From Candidatus Nanoarchaeia archaeon (GTDB lineage: Archaea; Nanoarchaeota; Nanoarchaeia; SCGC-AAA011-G17; JAFCDX01), in assembly GCA_028717785.1 (NCBI GenBank), contig JAQUND010000009.1:1-53231 (forward strand): 53,231 bases of DNA. The letters are read 5' to 3'. The translations under genes were made by a program, and so were the position numbers. Shown here one piece after another: positions 9,023 through 17,190 of the stretch (positions are counted from its first letter, which is position 1; each line of letters begins with the position of its first letter). A model generated the notes under the pieces. The model was not told the origin of the DNA, did no database searches, and saw only the letters and a program-made list of their open reading frames with translations.

Positions 9023-9776
9023 TTCCTTTTATTGCAAAATTAAATTCATATGAGCTATCTTTATATTTAACAGTATAAATTTTATCTGGATAGGGTCTTT
9101 TTACAATTACAATTATATCATTATTTTTAGATAAAGTATAAAGAACATTATCAAAATTACCATTAGACTCTGCATTTAAAATATCAACAACGCTTTCCTG
9201 TATTTTACCTAATGGAATATCTAAATTTTCTGAAAAACTTGAAACTGAAACTTCTACATCTTTTCTTTTTAGTGTAATAGGATAACTAATATTAAATAAA
9301 ATATTCTTATCTAAAACATTTACATTGAATGTATAATCTCCAATATTAAAATCATATCTAGAATCATCTCTAAAAGATTCCATACTAATACAACTTTTAA
9401 TTCTTGGTTCAAGATAACTAGTTAATTCATTATTTAATTCCGTTATTGATAAACCCATATTTTCACATTTTTTTGTATTAGGAATACCAAAACAAAGATA
9501 ATTAATTTTCATATCATAATATTCAATATAATTTAGTAATTGAACAGAACCACCTTGTTTTCCGATTAAATCTAATGCCTTAGTTGATTCGGTTTTAATA
9601 CAATCATTAACTTTAAAATTAATTTCATCTAATTTAGAATTTAAAATTATTTTTGTACCTTCAACACCTCTAACAGTTTCAAATAAATAATCTCTCAAGA
9701 AAAATATTAAAACAAATATAACTAAAAGTACAAAACCTACTATCATAAAAGTAGTTACCTGCCCTCTTTTATTCAT
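9015..9776 (-). CDS. Class III signal peptide (prepilin-like) partner protein, copy 2
   Basis: 253 residues starting MNKRGQVTTFMIVGFVLLV, almost the same signal region as its paralogue at 4858-5622. Shared ectodomain landmarks are DLIGKQGG, LCFGIPNTKKC, YPITLKRKD, IPLGK and PYPDKIYTVKYKD. First gene of cassette 2, coupled to the giant Cys-rich gene by an 8-nt overlap. The class III signal predicts prepilin-peptidase cleavage before the Gln and retention of the hydrophobic helix. That would fit a pilin-like or membrane-assembled scaffold. No experimental function is known to me. Confidence 0.85.
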   Translation of the reverse strand: MNKRGQVTTFMIVGFVLLVIFVLIFFLRDYLFETVRGVEGTKIILNSKLDEINFKVNDCIKTESTKALDLIGKQGGSVQLLNYIEYYDMKINYLCFGIPNTKKCENMGLSITELNNELTSYLEPRIKSCISMESFRDDSRYDFNIGDYTFNVNVLDKNILFNISYPITLKRKDVEVSVSSFSENLDIPLGKIQESVVDILNAESNGNFDNVLYTLSKNNDIIVIVKRPYPDKIYTVKYKDSSYEFNFAIKGNE

Positions 9777-9797
9777 AAATAGTTAAAAGAATTGTTC

Positions 9798-9806
9798 TTT
9801 ATAAAT
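9798..9806 (-). promoter_or_regulatory. TATA box of surface cassette 2
   Basis: TTTATAAAT is centred 26 nt before the ATG at 9776. Sequence and spacing match the box of cassette 1, so the promoter appears to have been duplicated with the genes. Confidence 0.6.
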
Positions 9807-9822
9807 ATTATTATTATAAAAT

Positions 9823-10560
9823 TTATCTTTTTTCATGATAAAGCCAGTTTTGTATACTATTTGGTGAAATATGACTAAATTTTTTGATTATATTTGTATA
9901 ACTTTCATTTCCTTTCAATTTTAAAATCTGTTCTCTTTCTTTTGGCCATTTATAACGATTTGGAAGATAAGAATCAATTAATTGATTCAATTTATCTTGT
10001 TTTCTTTTAATAGAAAATCCAATTAAAGAATTAAATCTTTCAAAATTTTCTTTCTTTTCAGATAGATTAAATCTATAAAATATAAAAGGTTTTAAAATTC
10101 TTCCATTTATAGTTCTTGTTCCTCTCATTCGTTTATCAATTTTTCTTGTAGAAATACCAGATTCCTCTAATAAGTGTTTACAAAATTTTAAAAGTTTAAG
10201 ATTAGTATTACATAATTCAACTTTTCTATTACACCTACCAACTCCTCTTATTATTCTTAAATTAACTGAACCTTCACTATCATAAAATCCTTTAAGAAAA
10301 GAACATTTAATTGGAATATTATATTTTTTAATTGAATAAATATCAAAATTTTTAAAATATTTTACTAATTTTCTATTATGAAATTCTACTTTATGTAAGT
10401 CATAAAAATACTCTTTTCCAGTCATTTTAAATTCATTTTCAAAAATACTTTTAAAATTTAAAGCGAAATCATCATCTTTAACATTAAGACCTACAGAATT
10501 TTTATTAGAATACCCATCTCCAACATAAACCCCAAAAATATATGCCCTATTAACATTCAT
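9823..10560 (-). CDS. Free-standing LAGLIDADG homing endonuclease
   Basis: 245 residues with two LAGLIDADG-type helices: YIFGVYVGDG near residues 7-16 and FLKGFYDSEG near residues 88-97, each ending in an acidic metal-binding residue. This makes it a single-chain two-motif enzyme that would cut DNA asymmetrically. The C-terminal about 35 residues (SYTNIIKKFSHISPNSIQNW) look like a helix-turn-helix. No intron or intein boundary is visible around it, and PCNA downstream on the map (upstream in transcription) is intact, so it stands alone. It has its own AT-rich promoter region (10561-10608). Target site is unknown. Confidence 0.85.
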   Translation of the reverse strand: MNVNRAYIFGVYVGDGYSNKNSVGLNVKDDDFALNFKSIFENEFKMTGKEYFYDLHKVEFHNRKLVKYFKNFDIYSIKKYNIPIKCSFLKGFYDSEGSVNLRIIRGVGRCNRKVELCNTNLKLLKFCKHLLEESGISTRKIDKRMRGTRTINGRILKPFIFYRFNLSEKKENFERFNSLIGFSIKRKQDKLNQLIDSYLPNRYKWPKEREQILKLKGNESYTNIIKKFSHISPNSIQNWLYHEKR

Positions 10561-10608
10561 ATTTATTTATATTTTATAGATATAAAAACATTTACAACTA
10601 CTACAAAA

Positions 10609-11349
10609 TTAATCAGAATTCGACACACGCGGGGCTAGAAGAAATGATAAACTTAATCTATCTTTGATTATATAATCAATTTTTAGTGGATAATCTTTAT
10701 CAAATTGTATTGAAACATCATTTGTTAACTTAGATCCTTTAATTATTTTTTTAAGATATTCAAGAGAATATTTTGATTTTGCATCTTTAACTGAAGAATT
10801 AATTACTGTTTCATTACTAGGCATTAATTCAACATGCGCATTACTAAAATTACCTTCTGTATTTACAACAAATACATTATCTTTCAATAAAAAATTAACA
10901 GAATCTGAAACAACATCCATATCTTCAATAACTTCATTAAATAAAATTGTATTTGTGTTTATTTTAATTGGAAAATCTAATTCTGGAATTTTTTGTTCTG
11001 TATTATTCAAATCAATTAAAGCCAAATTAAAAGTTCTTGTTGTTTCTCCTTTAATTGTAATTTTTAATTTATTTTTTTCTAATTCTATTATTAAAGTATC
11101 AGAAGCTTTAACTCTTTTTAAAATATTTTTTAAATTATCCAAATTAACAGAAATTTCTTCATTATTAACTTCATATTCAGCAAAACTAGGGCTTAATAAT
11201 TGAAAAACAGTCATTGCAACATTTGCTGGATCCATTGCAACCATTTGCATTTTATCTTTATCAAATTTAAATTTTACTTCAGTAACCAATTCTGAAATTA
11301 TATTTACAGGATCTTTTAAAAATCTAGAATCTGTTAATACTAATTTCAT
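10609..11349 (-). CDS. pcn: PCNA sliding clamp
   Basis: 246 residues, the usual length for archaeal PCNA. It begins MKLVLTDSRFLKDPVNII and has the family segments QMVAMDPANVAM (N-terminal centre loop), the interdomain connector around NTEQKIPELDFP, and the C-terminal KDRLSLSFLLAPRV. Forms the ring that tethers DNA polymerase, ligase and FEN1. The C-terminus (LAPRVSNSD) is where most family members end close to APR. One monomer gene is seen; it could form a homotrimer. Own leaderless promoter at 11369-11377. Confidence 0.96.
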   Translation of the reverse strand: MKLVLTDSRFLKDPVNIISELVTEVKFKFDKDKMQMVAMDPANVAMTVFQLLSPSFAEYEVNNEEISVNLDNLKNILKRVKASDTLIIELEKNKLKITIKGETTRTFNLALIDLNNTEQKIPELDFPIKINTNTILFNEVIEDMDVVSDSVNFLLKDNVFVVNTEGNFSNAHVELMPSNETVINSSVKDAKSKYSLEYLKKIIKGSKLTNDVSIQFDKDYPLKIDYIIKDRLSLSFLLAPRVSNSD

Positions 11350-11368
11350 GTTAATTTGTTAAAATTCA

Positions 11369-11377
11369 TATATAAAT
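11369..11377 (-). promoter_or_regulatory. TATA box of pcn
   Basis: TATATAAAT (ATTTATATA on the coding strand) is centred 24 nt before the PCNA ATG. A transcript starting at the normal archaeal distance would begin at or next to the start codon. Confidence 0.5.
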
Positions 11378-11406
11378 AGTTTACTAAACTTCATTATATA
11401 TTTTAA

Positions 11407-11844
11407 TTAAGCTAATCCACCCAAATAAGCAGGAACCATTGGAGCTAAATAAGGCCATACATAAGGAGATAAAATAACTAAAACAGTTATTATTGTTGTA
11501 TGTGTCCAGTGCTCTGCCATTCCCCTTGCAGCTAATCCTCCACCATGAACAACTGCAGAAGTTGCGTGCATTTTAATATTAATAATTAAACCAACTGCAA
11601 TTTGAACTACTAATATATTACTAATTAATGGAATTCCAGAATTAATTAAATTTGTAACATTCAAAAAATATTCAGTATTCATAACAATAAATAAACCAAT
11701 AATCATAGTTGTAATTGCATGTAAACCATGACCAAGCCAATGACTACCCCTAAAATTTTCATCTCTGTGAACTAAAATTAATTCATATAAACCAAGAATT
11801 ATACCAATAGTAAATACTGGAATTATTATCAACTCTTCTGCCAT
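11407..11844 (-). CDS. Conserved-looking four-helix membrane protein
   Basis: 145 residues with about four membrane segments. Histidines cluster near their ends: RGSHWLGHGLHAI, NIKMHATSAVVHGGG and MAEHWTHTT. The C-terminus is Ala/Gly/Pro-rich. The His pattern could bind a metal or haem, but I do not recognise the family. It has its own short upstream AT-rich region. Neighbours (PCNA, an OB-fold protein) give no functional clue. Confidence 0.65.
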   Translation of the reverse strand: MAEELIIIPVFTIGIILGLYELILVHRDENFRGSHWLGHGLHAITTMIIGLFIVMNTEYFLNVTNLINSGIPLISNILVVQIAVGLIINIKMHATSAVVHGGGLAARGMAEHWTHTTIITVLVILSPYVWPYLAPMVPAYLGGLA

Positions 11845-11879
11845 TAAATTAAAAATACAAATTATCTATATAAACTTTT

Positions 11880-12158
11880 CTATAATCTTTTAAGAATTTT
11901 TTGATGTAATTCTTTATTAATTTCATTTAAATTTTGAATTATTCCTGCTTGTATAATCTTATCATTATTATTAAAAACTAAATTTCCAAATACTCTTATA
12001 TAATCTCCAGTATTAACATCTTCTTTAGATAAAACTAAAATTGTTGAAGTCTTATCGCTAATTACAAAAGATTCTTCTTCCTTAGAAACAATAAATCCTG
12101 ATATTGCAATTTGAGAATCTATTTTAGTTAAATTCTTTATTTGCTTTTCAACAAACAT
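11880..12158 (-). CDS. OB-fold nucleic-acid-binding protein
   Basis: About 92 residues from the ATG at 12158 (MFVEKQIKNLTK). That start follows the TFS stop by one nucleotide (TGAAATG). A longer start inside the TFS gene is possible but unlikely. The core IAISGFIVSKEEESFVISDK, then TILVLSKEDVNTGDYIRVFG, has the strand pattern of a tRNA/RPA-type OB fold. Co-transcription with TFS suggests an RNA- or ssDNA-binding role (inference). Confidence 0.7.
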   Translation of the reverse strand: MFVEKQIKNLTKIDSQIAISGFIVSKEEESFVISDKTSTILVLSKEDVNTGDYIRVFGNLVFNNNDKIIQAGIIQNLNEINKELHQKILKRL

Positions 12159-12159
12159 T

Positions 12160-12471
12160 TCAGTATTCTCTCCAACGATAACTACATTTAGTACATTCAA
12201 AGAATTTTGTTTCTGGTTCATCAGATCCACGTGTTTGCTGTAACCAATAGTATGCTTGTTTATTATTACATTTTGGACAAGTTGCTTTTGTTTTTGGTAG
12301 TGTTATTTTTTTCTGTTTTATTTCTACGCCTTTCTTTAGTGTTACTTGTTCTTTAATTATTGCTTCTTTTGTATTAGAAACATAACCACATGAACAAGCT
12401 AATTTTGTTTTTTTATCTCCTTTTTCTGGAACTAAAACTGAACCACAACGTGGACAAAAATCCATTGCCAT
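12160..12471 (-). CDS. tfs: Transcription factor S (TFIIS-like cleavage factor)
   Basis: 103 residues. N-terminal zinc ribbon FCPRCGSVLVP...CSCGY and C-terminal zinc ribbon CPKCNNKQAYYW...FFECTKCSYRW. The acidic pair in TRGSDEPETKF is the DE that TFIIS-type factors insert into RNA polymerase to trigger transcript cleavage in backtracked complexes. Full length, both ribbons complete. A GGAGG site lies 9 nt before the first ATG, so the MAMDF start is supported. Followed with one base spacing by the OB-fold gene. Confidence 0.95.
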   Translation of the reverse strand: MAMDFCPRCGSVLVPEKGDKKTKLACSCGYVSNTKEAIIKEQVTLKKGVEIKQKKITLPKTKATCPKCNNKQAYYWLQQTRGSDEPETKFFECTKCSYRWREY

Positions 12472-12515
12472 TTTATAAAACCTCCATCTTTAATTTTAAA
12501 TTTTTAATTATCATT

Positions 12516-13139
12516 TTACATCTGTTTCATACAATCAAAAAAAGATTTTTGATTTGAACTAAATTGATTTAATCCACATACTGCTGTTATTTTTACCCAA
12601 CCTAACCACGGTAATCTAAAAACAGCCCTACCATATAAATTTTTTGTAGGAATTTTTTGTTCATCTTGTCTAGATCCACAATTAGTTAAATAATTATCAC
12701 CTTTTGTTTGTATATAATAATTTCCATCTTCTGAATATATTCTCATAACCCTATGAATTATTGGATCCTTTAAACTTCCTTGAAATACAATAACATCTCC
12801 AATTTTTACATTCATTGGCCTTCCAACTAAAACCATTATATCCCCCTTATTAAAACCATTTTTAAATTTATAATCAGAAACTTTTTCTTTAGTAATATTA
12901 AAAGGATTAAAACATTTTTCAGAATTTACCCACCAATTCTCAAAATCAGTATTATGTTCCATACTAGATGAAACAACTGCAACAACAGGATAACTTGTTC
13001 CAAGTAATAATCCTAATCCAGGATAAATTAAAAATTTAACAATAATAAAAGCTAATATTACATTAACAACCCAAGAAGCAAAACTGTCCTCTTTCCAAAT
13101 AAAATGCCATACCTTTTTTAATCCGTTCTTAAAAGACAT
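12516..13139 (-). CDS. Signal peptidase I, archaeal type
   Basis: 207 residues. A membrane helix (about 22-50) is followed by VVSSSMEHN with the nucleophile Ser59, then KGDIMVLVG, IGDVIVFQG, DPIIHRVMRI (the catalytic His of archaeal/ER-type signal peptidases) and TKGDN. Cleaves Sec signal peptides outside the membrane, so it serves the many secreted proteins encoded in this window. A CFNPFN insertion before the second box is specific to this copy or lineage. TATA-like sequence lies about 25 nt upstream. Confidence 0.9.
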   Translation of the reverse strand: MSFKNGLKKVWHFIWKEDSFASWVVNVILAFIIVKFLIYPGLGLLLGTSYPVVAVVSSSMEHNTDFENWWVNSEKCFNPFNITKEKVSDYKFKNGFNKGDIMVLVGRPMNVKIGDVIVFQGSLKDPIIHRVMRIYSEDGNYYIQTKGDNYLTNCGSRQDEQKIPTKNLYGRAVFRLPWLGWVKITAVCGLNQFSSNQKSFFDCMKQM

Positions 13140-13266
13140 TTACACATTAAAAAAATAGAATATAAAAGCTTTTCTATAAACAAATTATATACTTAAAAAT
13201 ATATATTATAGTTAAGATATATATATACTTTTATTTTAAATTATAAAAAATAAAGGAGTTGGTAAA

Positions 13267-13458
13267 ATAGTAATAGGAACAGTACCTGGACAAGTTATAA
13301 AAACACAAATAAAAAAACTTGAAGAAGCCTCAAAATTAGTTTATGTAAGCAGACCAAGTAATGAAAATATAAACGCTGCTCAAGAAAAATTAAGAGAAGT
13401 ATTAAAAGACTTACCTGCTTTAATTAATTGGCTTGAAACATTTAAAAATAAAAAATAA
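13267..13458 (+). CDS. Small ORF with an apparent ATA start
   Basis: An open frame of 63 codons (VIGTVPGQVIKTQIKKLEEA, then a helical tail with KDLPALINWLETF) in the gap between signal peptidase and the 640-residue surface protein. No ATG, GTG or TTG occurs in frame after the stop at 13237. AAAGGAG at 13252-13258 is followed, 8 nt later, by ATA, which I take as the candidate start. Codon use resembles the neighbours. Either a non-AUG start, a mutated start or a decaying gene. Function is unknown. Confidence 0.45.
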   Translation: MVIGTVPGQVIKTQIKKLEEASKLVYVSRPSNENINAAQEKLREVLKDLPALINWLETFKNKK

Positions 13459-15381
13459 TTATAATAAAGGCCTAACTTTTGTATTTTTAGCAGCATCATC
13501 TATCTGTTCTTTAGTCCAACCTTTCATTTTTAATGATTGTTCTATTTCTGCTCTTGGTACCCCTTGATTTAATTTTATTTGAATATAATTTCTTAATCTA
13601 GCTAAATTTAATTCTTTATCAATATCTGATTCAGTCCAACCAACTTTTTCTAATTCTGCTTTAATTACCCTCATAGGAACTTTTGTTGCAAGAGATTGAT
13701 TAATATAATCTTTCATTTTATCTGAATTAGTTGGTTTTATTTTAACTGGAGTTGTATCTAAAACTTTTTCTTCTTGTGCAATTATTGTTGGTTTTTCTTC
13801 AACTACTACTGCTTTTTTCTTTTTAATAAATGTGCTTAAAATTATAATTAAAATAGTTACAAATACAACCCCCGCAATAGTTCCAAATCCAATTAATATT
13901 TTTCCAGTTTCAATACCTAAAAATGTTCCACTTCCAACTTTATTATTTGAAGTCAAAATAGATAAACAAGGAACTGAACAACAAACACTGGAACCAGAAT
14001 GAATTATTGGAGTTGTACAATTTTGAGAGCTTCCACAAATATAACCTTGTTGTTGATCACAAGTACAATCTGGATCTCCATCAATACAACCAATCATACA
14101 TCCATCTCCAGCCATACAAGTAGGAGTTGGTATATTTGTACAATTTTGTGTTGTTGGTTGGAATGAAGTACTATAACTGCAATTATTTGTATCTATACAA
14201 GTTCTTGTTTGAATATTATTTGTACAAGAACTCCAATTAGTACAAGACCAACTAGAAGTACAATTAAATAAATTTACAACACTAATATAAGCAATTGAAG
14301 AATTTTCTGCATTTTTTTCATCTGTAGCTTTAAATGTAATATTTTCAATTCCAGTCCAATTTGTATCAGGAGTTAAGATAATATTACCATTAGATTTTAT
14401 TAATATACTTATATGATTATTTCCAGAATAACTATAATTTAAATTTTGTTCATCTGGATCCTCAAAATAAGAATCCATATCTAAATCTGAATTATTTTCA
14501 TTTTTATTTATTGTAATATTACCAAATTCTTTTTTTAATCTAGGTGGAGAATTTACCATTAACATAACACTTGAATTAGAATAATTTTTATTAGTTCCGT
14601 CATTTGCTTCAATAGTGCAATTCCAATAACTCAAATCACTTTTTTCTACTTTTGAATTTACTAAACAAGTTTTTCCTGTAACCCACGAATCTCCAGTACA
14701 AATCATTACTTGAATTAATCCTGGGTTAGTAATACTAGTTTTACTTACATTGCTACCATACAGAATAGCAGTTACTGTAACTGAACTACTATCTTCATCT
14801 TTTACTAAAGCAGAGCAATTTATTCTTTGAGTTCTCATAAAATTAATAGAACCATTTTCATTCTTGAAAATAATATCTGTAATTTGTGGTTTTAATATAT
14901 CTGTAGGTAAAGCATTAACATTAAATGTTGTAGTTTTCATATCAACAAGACCACTTGAGTTTGAAAAATTTAATTCAAAATTATAAGTTCCTACTGTACT
15001 AAAAGTTCCAATACCAAAAACAGAAATGCTTGAAGTAAGTGTTGGAACACTAGCCACAAAATTTCCACCAACACAAGCTGCACCTGCAGAAGTTACAAAA
15101 TCTTGCAAAGTTTTTGTAATTAAATAGATTTGTCCTCCACTTGAATTAGAAATATTAACAATCAAAGTAGAATCACAAGGTTGTATTTCTGTACCAGCTA
15201 CAAAATTTAAAATAATATTATTTGATAAAGAACTTCCAACATTAATAGCATTAATAGACAATGGGCTTATAGTAGCCATTCCCGTCATATTTGGTTTAAT
15301 AAATAAAAATACGAAAAATGATAGTATAAATAAACCTAATACTAATATAGTAATATCTAAATCTTTTTTTATACTTACCAC
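13459..15381 (-). CDS. Bitopic surface protein with Ig-like, TSP1-like and cytosolic GW repeats
   Basis: 640 residues. An N-terminal membrane helix or signal anchor (about 10-30) is followed by two or three beta-rich Ig/cadherin-like domains with many Asn-X-Ser/Thr sites. A thrombospondin-1-like box follows (SWSCTNWSSCTNNIQTRTC), then another Cys-rich segment and a second membrane helix (about 505-530). The cytosolic tail has two similar repeats (about 555-590 and 596-632) of the form YIxxxLxxxVPxxxIxxxLxxxGW. The layout suggests an envelope receptor or adhesin with an internal adaptor. Ligand is unknown. Confidence 0.75.
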   Translation of the reverse strand: MVSIKKDLDITILVLGLFILSFFVFLFIKPNMTGMATISPLSINAINVGSSLSNNIILNFVAGTEIQPCDSTLIVNISNSSGGQIYLITKTLQDFVTSAGAACVGGNFVASVPTLTSSISVFGIGTFSTVGTYNFELNFSNSSGLVDMKTTTFNVNALPTDILKPQITDIIFKNENGSINFMRTQRINCSALVKDEDSSSVTVTAILYGSNVSKTSITNPGLIQVMICTGDSWVTGKTCLVNSKVEKSDLSYWNCTIEANDGTNKNYSNSSVMLMVNSPPRLKKEFGNITINKNENNSDLDMDSYFEDPDEQNLNYSYSGNNHISILIKSNGNIILTPDTNWTGIENITFKATDEKNAENSSIAYISVVNLFNCTSSWSCTNWSSCTNNIQTRTCIDTNNCSYSTSFQPTTQNCTNIPTPTCMAGDGCMIGCIDGDPDCTCDQQQGYICGSSQNCTTPIIHSGSSVCCSVPCLSILTSNNKVGSGTFLGIETGKILIGFGTIAGVVFVTILIIILSTFIKKKKAVVVEEKPTIIAQEEKVLDTTPVKIKPTNSDKMKDYINQSLATKVPMRVIKAELEKVGWTESDIDKELNLARLRNYIQIKLNQGVPRAEIEQSLKMKGWTKEQIDDAAKNTKVRPLL

Positions 15382-15422
15382 CTCTTTTAATATTTTAAGA
15401 CAAAATTTATTTATAAAGTTTG

Positions 15423-15956
15423 TTACTCTGCAAAAATCTCAGCTTGGAATTTATAGAGTGTACATTTACCTGTTTTCCATGCATTTTCAATCATATCTGC
15501 TTTATTACAAACAGCATTTAAGAATTCTTCTTTAGTTAAATCATTTTCAGTAGCGACTTGAGGTAATAATAATCCACTATGACCCTTATAAGAAATTATT
15601 AATCCATCTCTTCCAATTTCAATTTCTTTTAATATTTCATTAGATTCTTTAGATTTAATTAATTCAGGTTTTGTTAAAATAGAAATTTCAAGTTTAAATT
15701 TTTCATTTTCTTTTAAAGGTGGAAATCTGGGATCACTGAAAGCAGCTAATCTTGCTCCTTTTACAACATGATTTCCTAAACTTGTAGTTGGTTCAATAAA
15801 TCCAATACAACCATGTAATTTATCATTAACATGAATTGTAACAAAAACACCTTTTTTTTCTTTGAATTTATCTGTACTAATTTCTTTTTTATTAAAATAA
15901 GATTCTATAGAATTTCTAGCTAATTCCAAAAGCTCTTTTCCTTCCTTTTGGTTCAT
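15423..15956 (-). CDS. AMMECR1-domain protein (AmmeMemoRadiSam component A)
   Basis: 177 residues covering a complete AMMECR1 domain. LHGCIGFIEPTTSLG corresponds to the family LRGCIG box, followed by AFSDPRFPPL, LEISILTKPE and GLLLPQVATEN. In archaea this family is genomically linked with Memo and a radical SAM enzyme; that enzyme (AmrS) lies in this window at 40463-41461, not adjacent. No Memo gene is seen. Overlaps rpoL by 4 nt (ATGA). Biochemical role is unknown; a radical-based modification has been proposed for the system. Confidence 0.92.
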   Translation of the reverse strand: MNQKEGKELLELARNSIESYFNKKEISTDKFKEKKGVFVTIHVNDKLHGCIGFIEPTTSLGNHVVKGARLAAFSDPRFPPLKENEKFKLEISILTKPELIKSKESNEILKEIEIGRDGLIISYKGHSGLLLPQVATENDLTKEEFLNAVCNKADMIENAWKTGKCTLYKFQAEIFAE

Positions 15957-16225
15957 TTTAACTTATCTAACTGTTTTCTTAATTCTGCTGTTTTTTTCTT
16001 TAAAGAAGATGCTGCATTCATTAAAGCTTTTTTTGGATCTTCTTTTTCAGTTTCAACGAATAATACTGGGCTAGAAACCATTGGATGTTCTATTTGATAA
16101 CCTGCTACTTCAACAGATTTTCCTTCCCATAATTCATTTCTAATAGCATTACATAAAGTATGAGTTTCACCTTTAATCTCAATCTTTAATTTATTCTTTT
16201 CCTGTTCTAAAACCTTAATTTCCAT
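15953..16225 (-). CDS. rpoL: RNA polymerase subunit Rpo11 (RpoL)
   Basis: 90 residues, standard for archaeal RpoL. HTLCNAIRNELW and VAGYQIEHPMVSSP are the conserved blocks of the alpha-CTD-like dimerisation fold, followed by a C-terminal charged helix. Pairs with Rpo3 in polymerase assembly. First gene of a two-gene unit with the AMMECR1 protein, sharing an ATGA overlap. Ends with TGA. Confidence 0.95.
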   Translation of the reverse strand: MEIKVLEQEKNKLKIEIKGETHTLCNAIRNELWEGKSVEVAGYQIEHPMVSSPVLFVETEKEDPKKALMNAASSLKKKTAELRKQLDKLK

Positions 16226-16274
16226 GATTATACTAGAATATATGTATTTTTTAAAGCTTTCGTTTATACTTCTT

Positions 16275-16489
16275 TCAATCTACTTTCTTCTCTAAATCCC
16301 CAAAAACATCACTATCAGGAACCCATTCACCATCACTGTTTTGATAACAAGAGATACTTTCAAGATTTTTTAAAGGAAAATACGGCTTTTAGAAGCTTTT
16401 TCAGCAGCAGATTTCATATCAACACAACTAAGTCCAAATAAATATTTCTTAAATTCATCAATTTGAGGTAAAAAATCAGTATTATACAT
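16275..16489 (-). pseudogene. Small gene broken by a frameshift
   Basis: The 310-nt gap between rpoL and the thioredoxin-like gene holds a short frame from ATG 16489 (YNTDFLPQIDEFKKYLFGLS) that stops at TAA 16370-16372. The adjacent frame continues without interruption as PLKNLESISCYQNSDGEWVP to TGA at 16275. A one-base indel near 16370-16385 would join them into about 71 residues. The second half (CYQNSDGEW) reads like the exposed strand of a small domain. Either a decayed gene or a sequencing error. No family recognised. Confidence 0.45.
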
Positions 16490-16536
16490 AATTTAATTAT
16501 GTTATAATCATATAAATATTTTTCTATTATTAAAAA

Positions 16537-17190
16537 CTAACAATTTAGGATTTTAAGGATCTTTTCTTTATCTGTTACACCCGAAAATGTATCTTTTCCA
16601 TCTATAACTATAGAAGGTACTTGAGTAATATTATATCTTAAAACTAATAAATTAATAACATTAACATCTGAATTATTAGGGAATGCAAAAACTACTGTAT
16701 TATTGCATTTATCACGTACATTATCTAAAATATTTGCTTGAACTTTACAATCTAAACATTCTTGATCATTAGGATAAAAATACAAAATGTAATGAACATC
16801 TTGTTTACAGGATTTTTTATAATCCGAATAATAGAAAAATAATTCTAAATTTCTTAAAGAAAATGTAGTCTTTAATTTTTTATAATCATTACTAAAAATA
16901 TTTACTTTTTCATATTCATTTAATTTTTCTAAAAATTTAGTATTAGTATTAGCAATCTGAGTTAATCTTTCACCTAATAAACCACAATAAGAATTACTAT
17001 CTTCAGATTTAATAAAATTAGTAAAAAGTAAGAATAATCTAGAATCTTCCATATCCCAAGAATTTTCTAAAAATTCTTCATTTAATTTATCTATTCTTTT
17101 TTGATCTATTAAATAATTAATTAATAATAAACCTACAATAATAAAAATACCTAATTTTAATCCACTTATATAATAACTTTTTACTACCAT
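16537..17190 (-). CDS. Membrane-anchored thioredoxin-like protein
   Basis: 217 residues with one N-terminal membrane helix (about 10-28), a helical middle, and a C-terminal thioredoxin-type half. YFYPNDQECLDCKVQANIL carries a CLDC pair in the position of a redox CxxC, and ITQVPSIVIDG supplies the cis-Pro loop. The catalytic end is probably outside the cell, where it could make or shuffle disulfides in the many Cys-rich exported proteins here (inference). Overlaps the GT2 gene by 7 nt. Ends with TAG. Confidence 0.75.
   Translation of the reverse strand: MVVKSYYISGLKLGIFIIVGLLLINYLIDQKRIDKLNEEFLENSWDMEDSRLFLLFTNFIKSEDSNSYCGLLGERLTQIANTNTKFLEKLNEYEKVNIFSNDYKKLKTTFSLRNLELFFYYSDYKKSCKQDVHYILYFYPNDQECLDCKVQANILDNVRDKCNNTVVFAFPNNSDVNVINLLVLRYNITQVPSIVIDGKDTFSGVTDKEKILKILNC

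Noticed and set aside
12159..12230. Longer start for the OB-fold protein inside the TFS gene
   Set aside because: The extension reads in another frame of the zinc-ribbon codons, while an ATG one base after the TFS stop is available.
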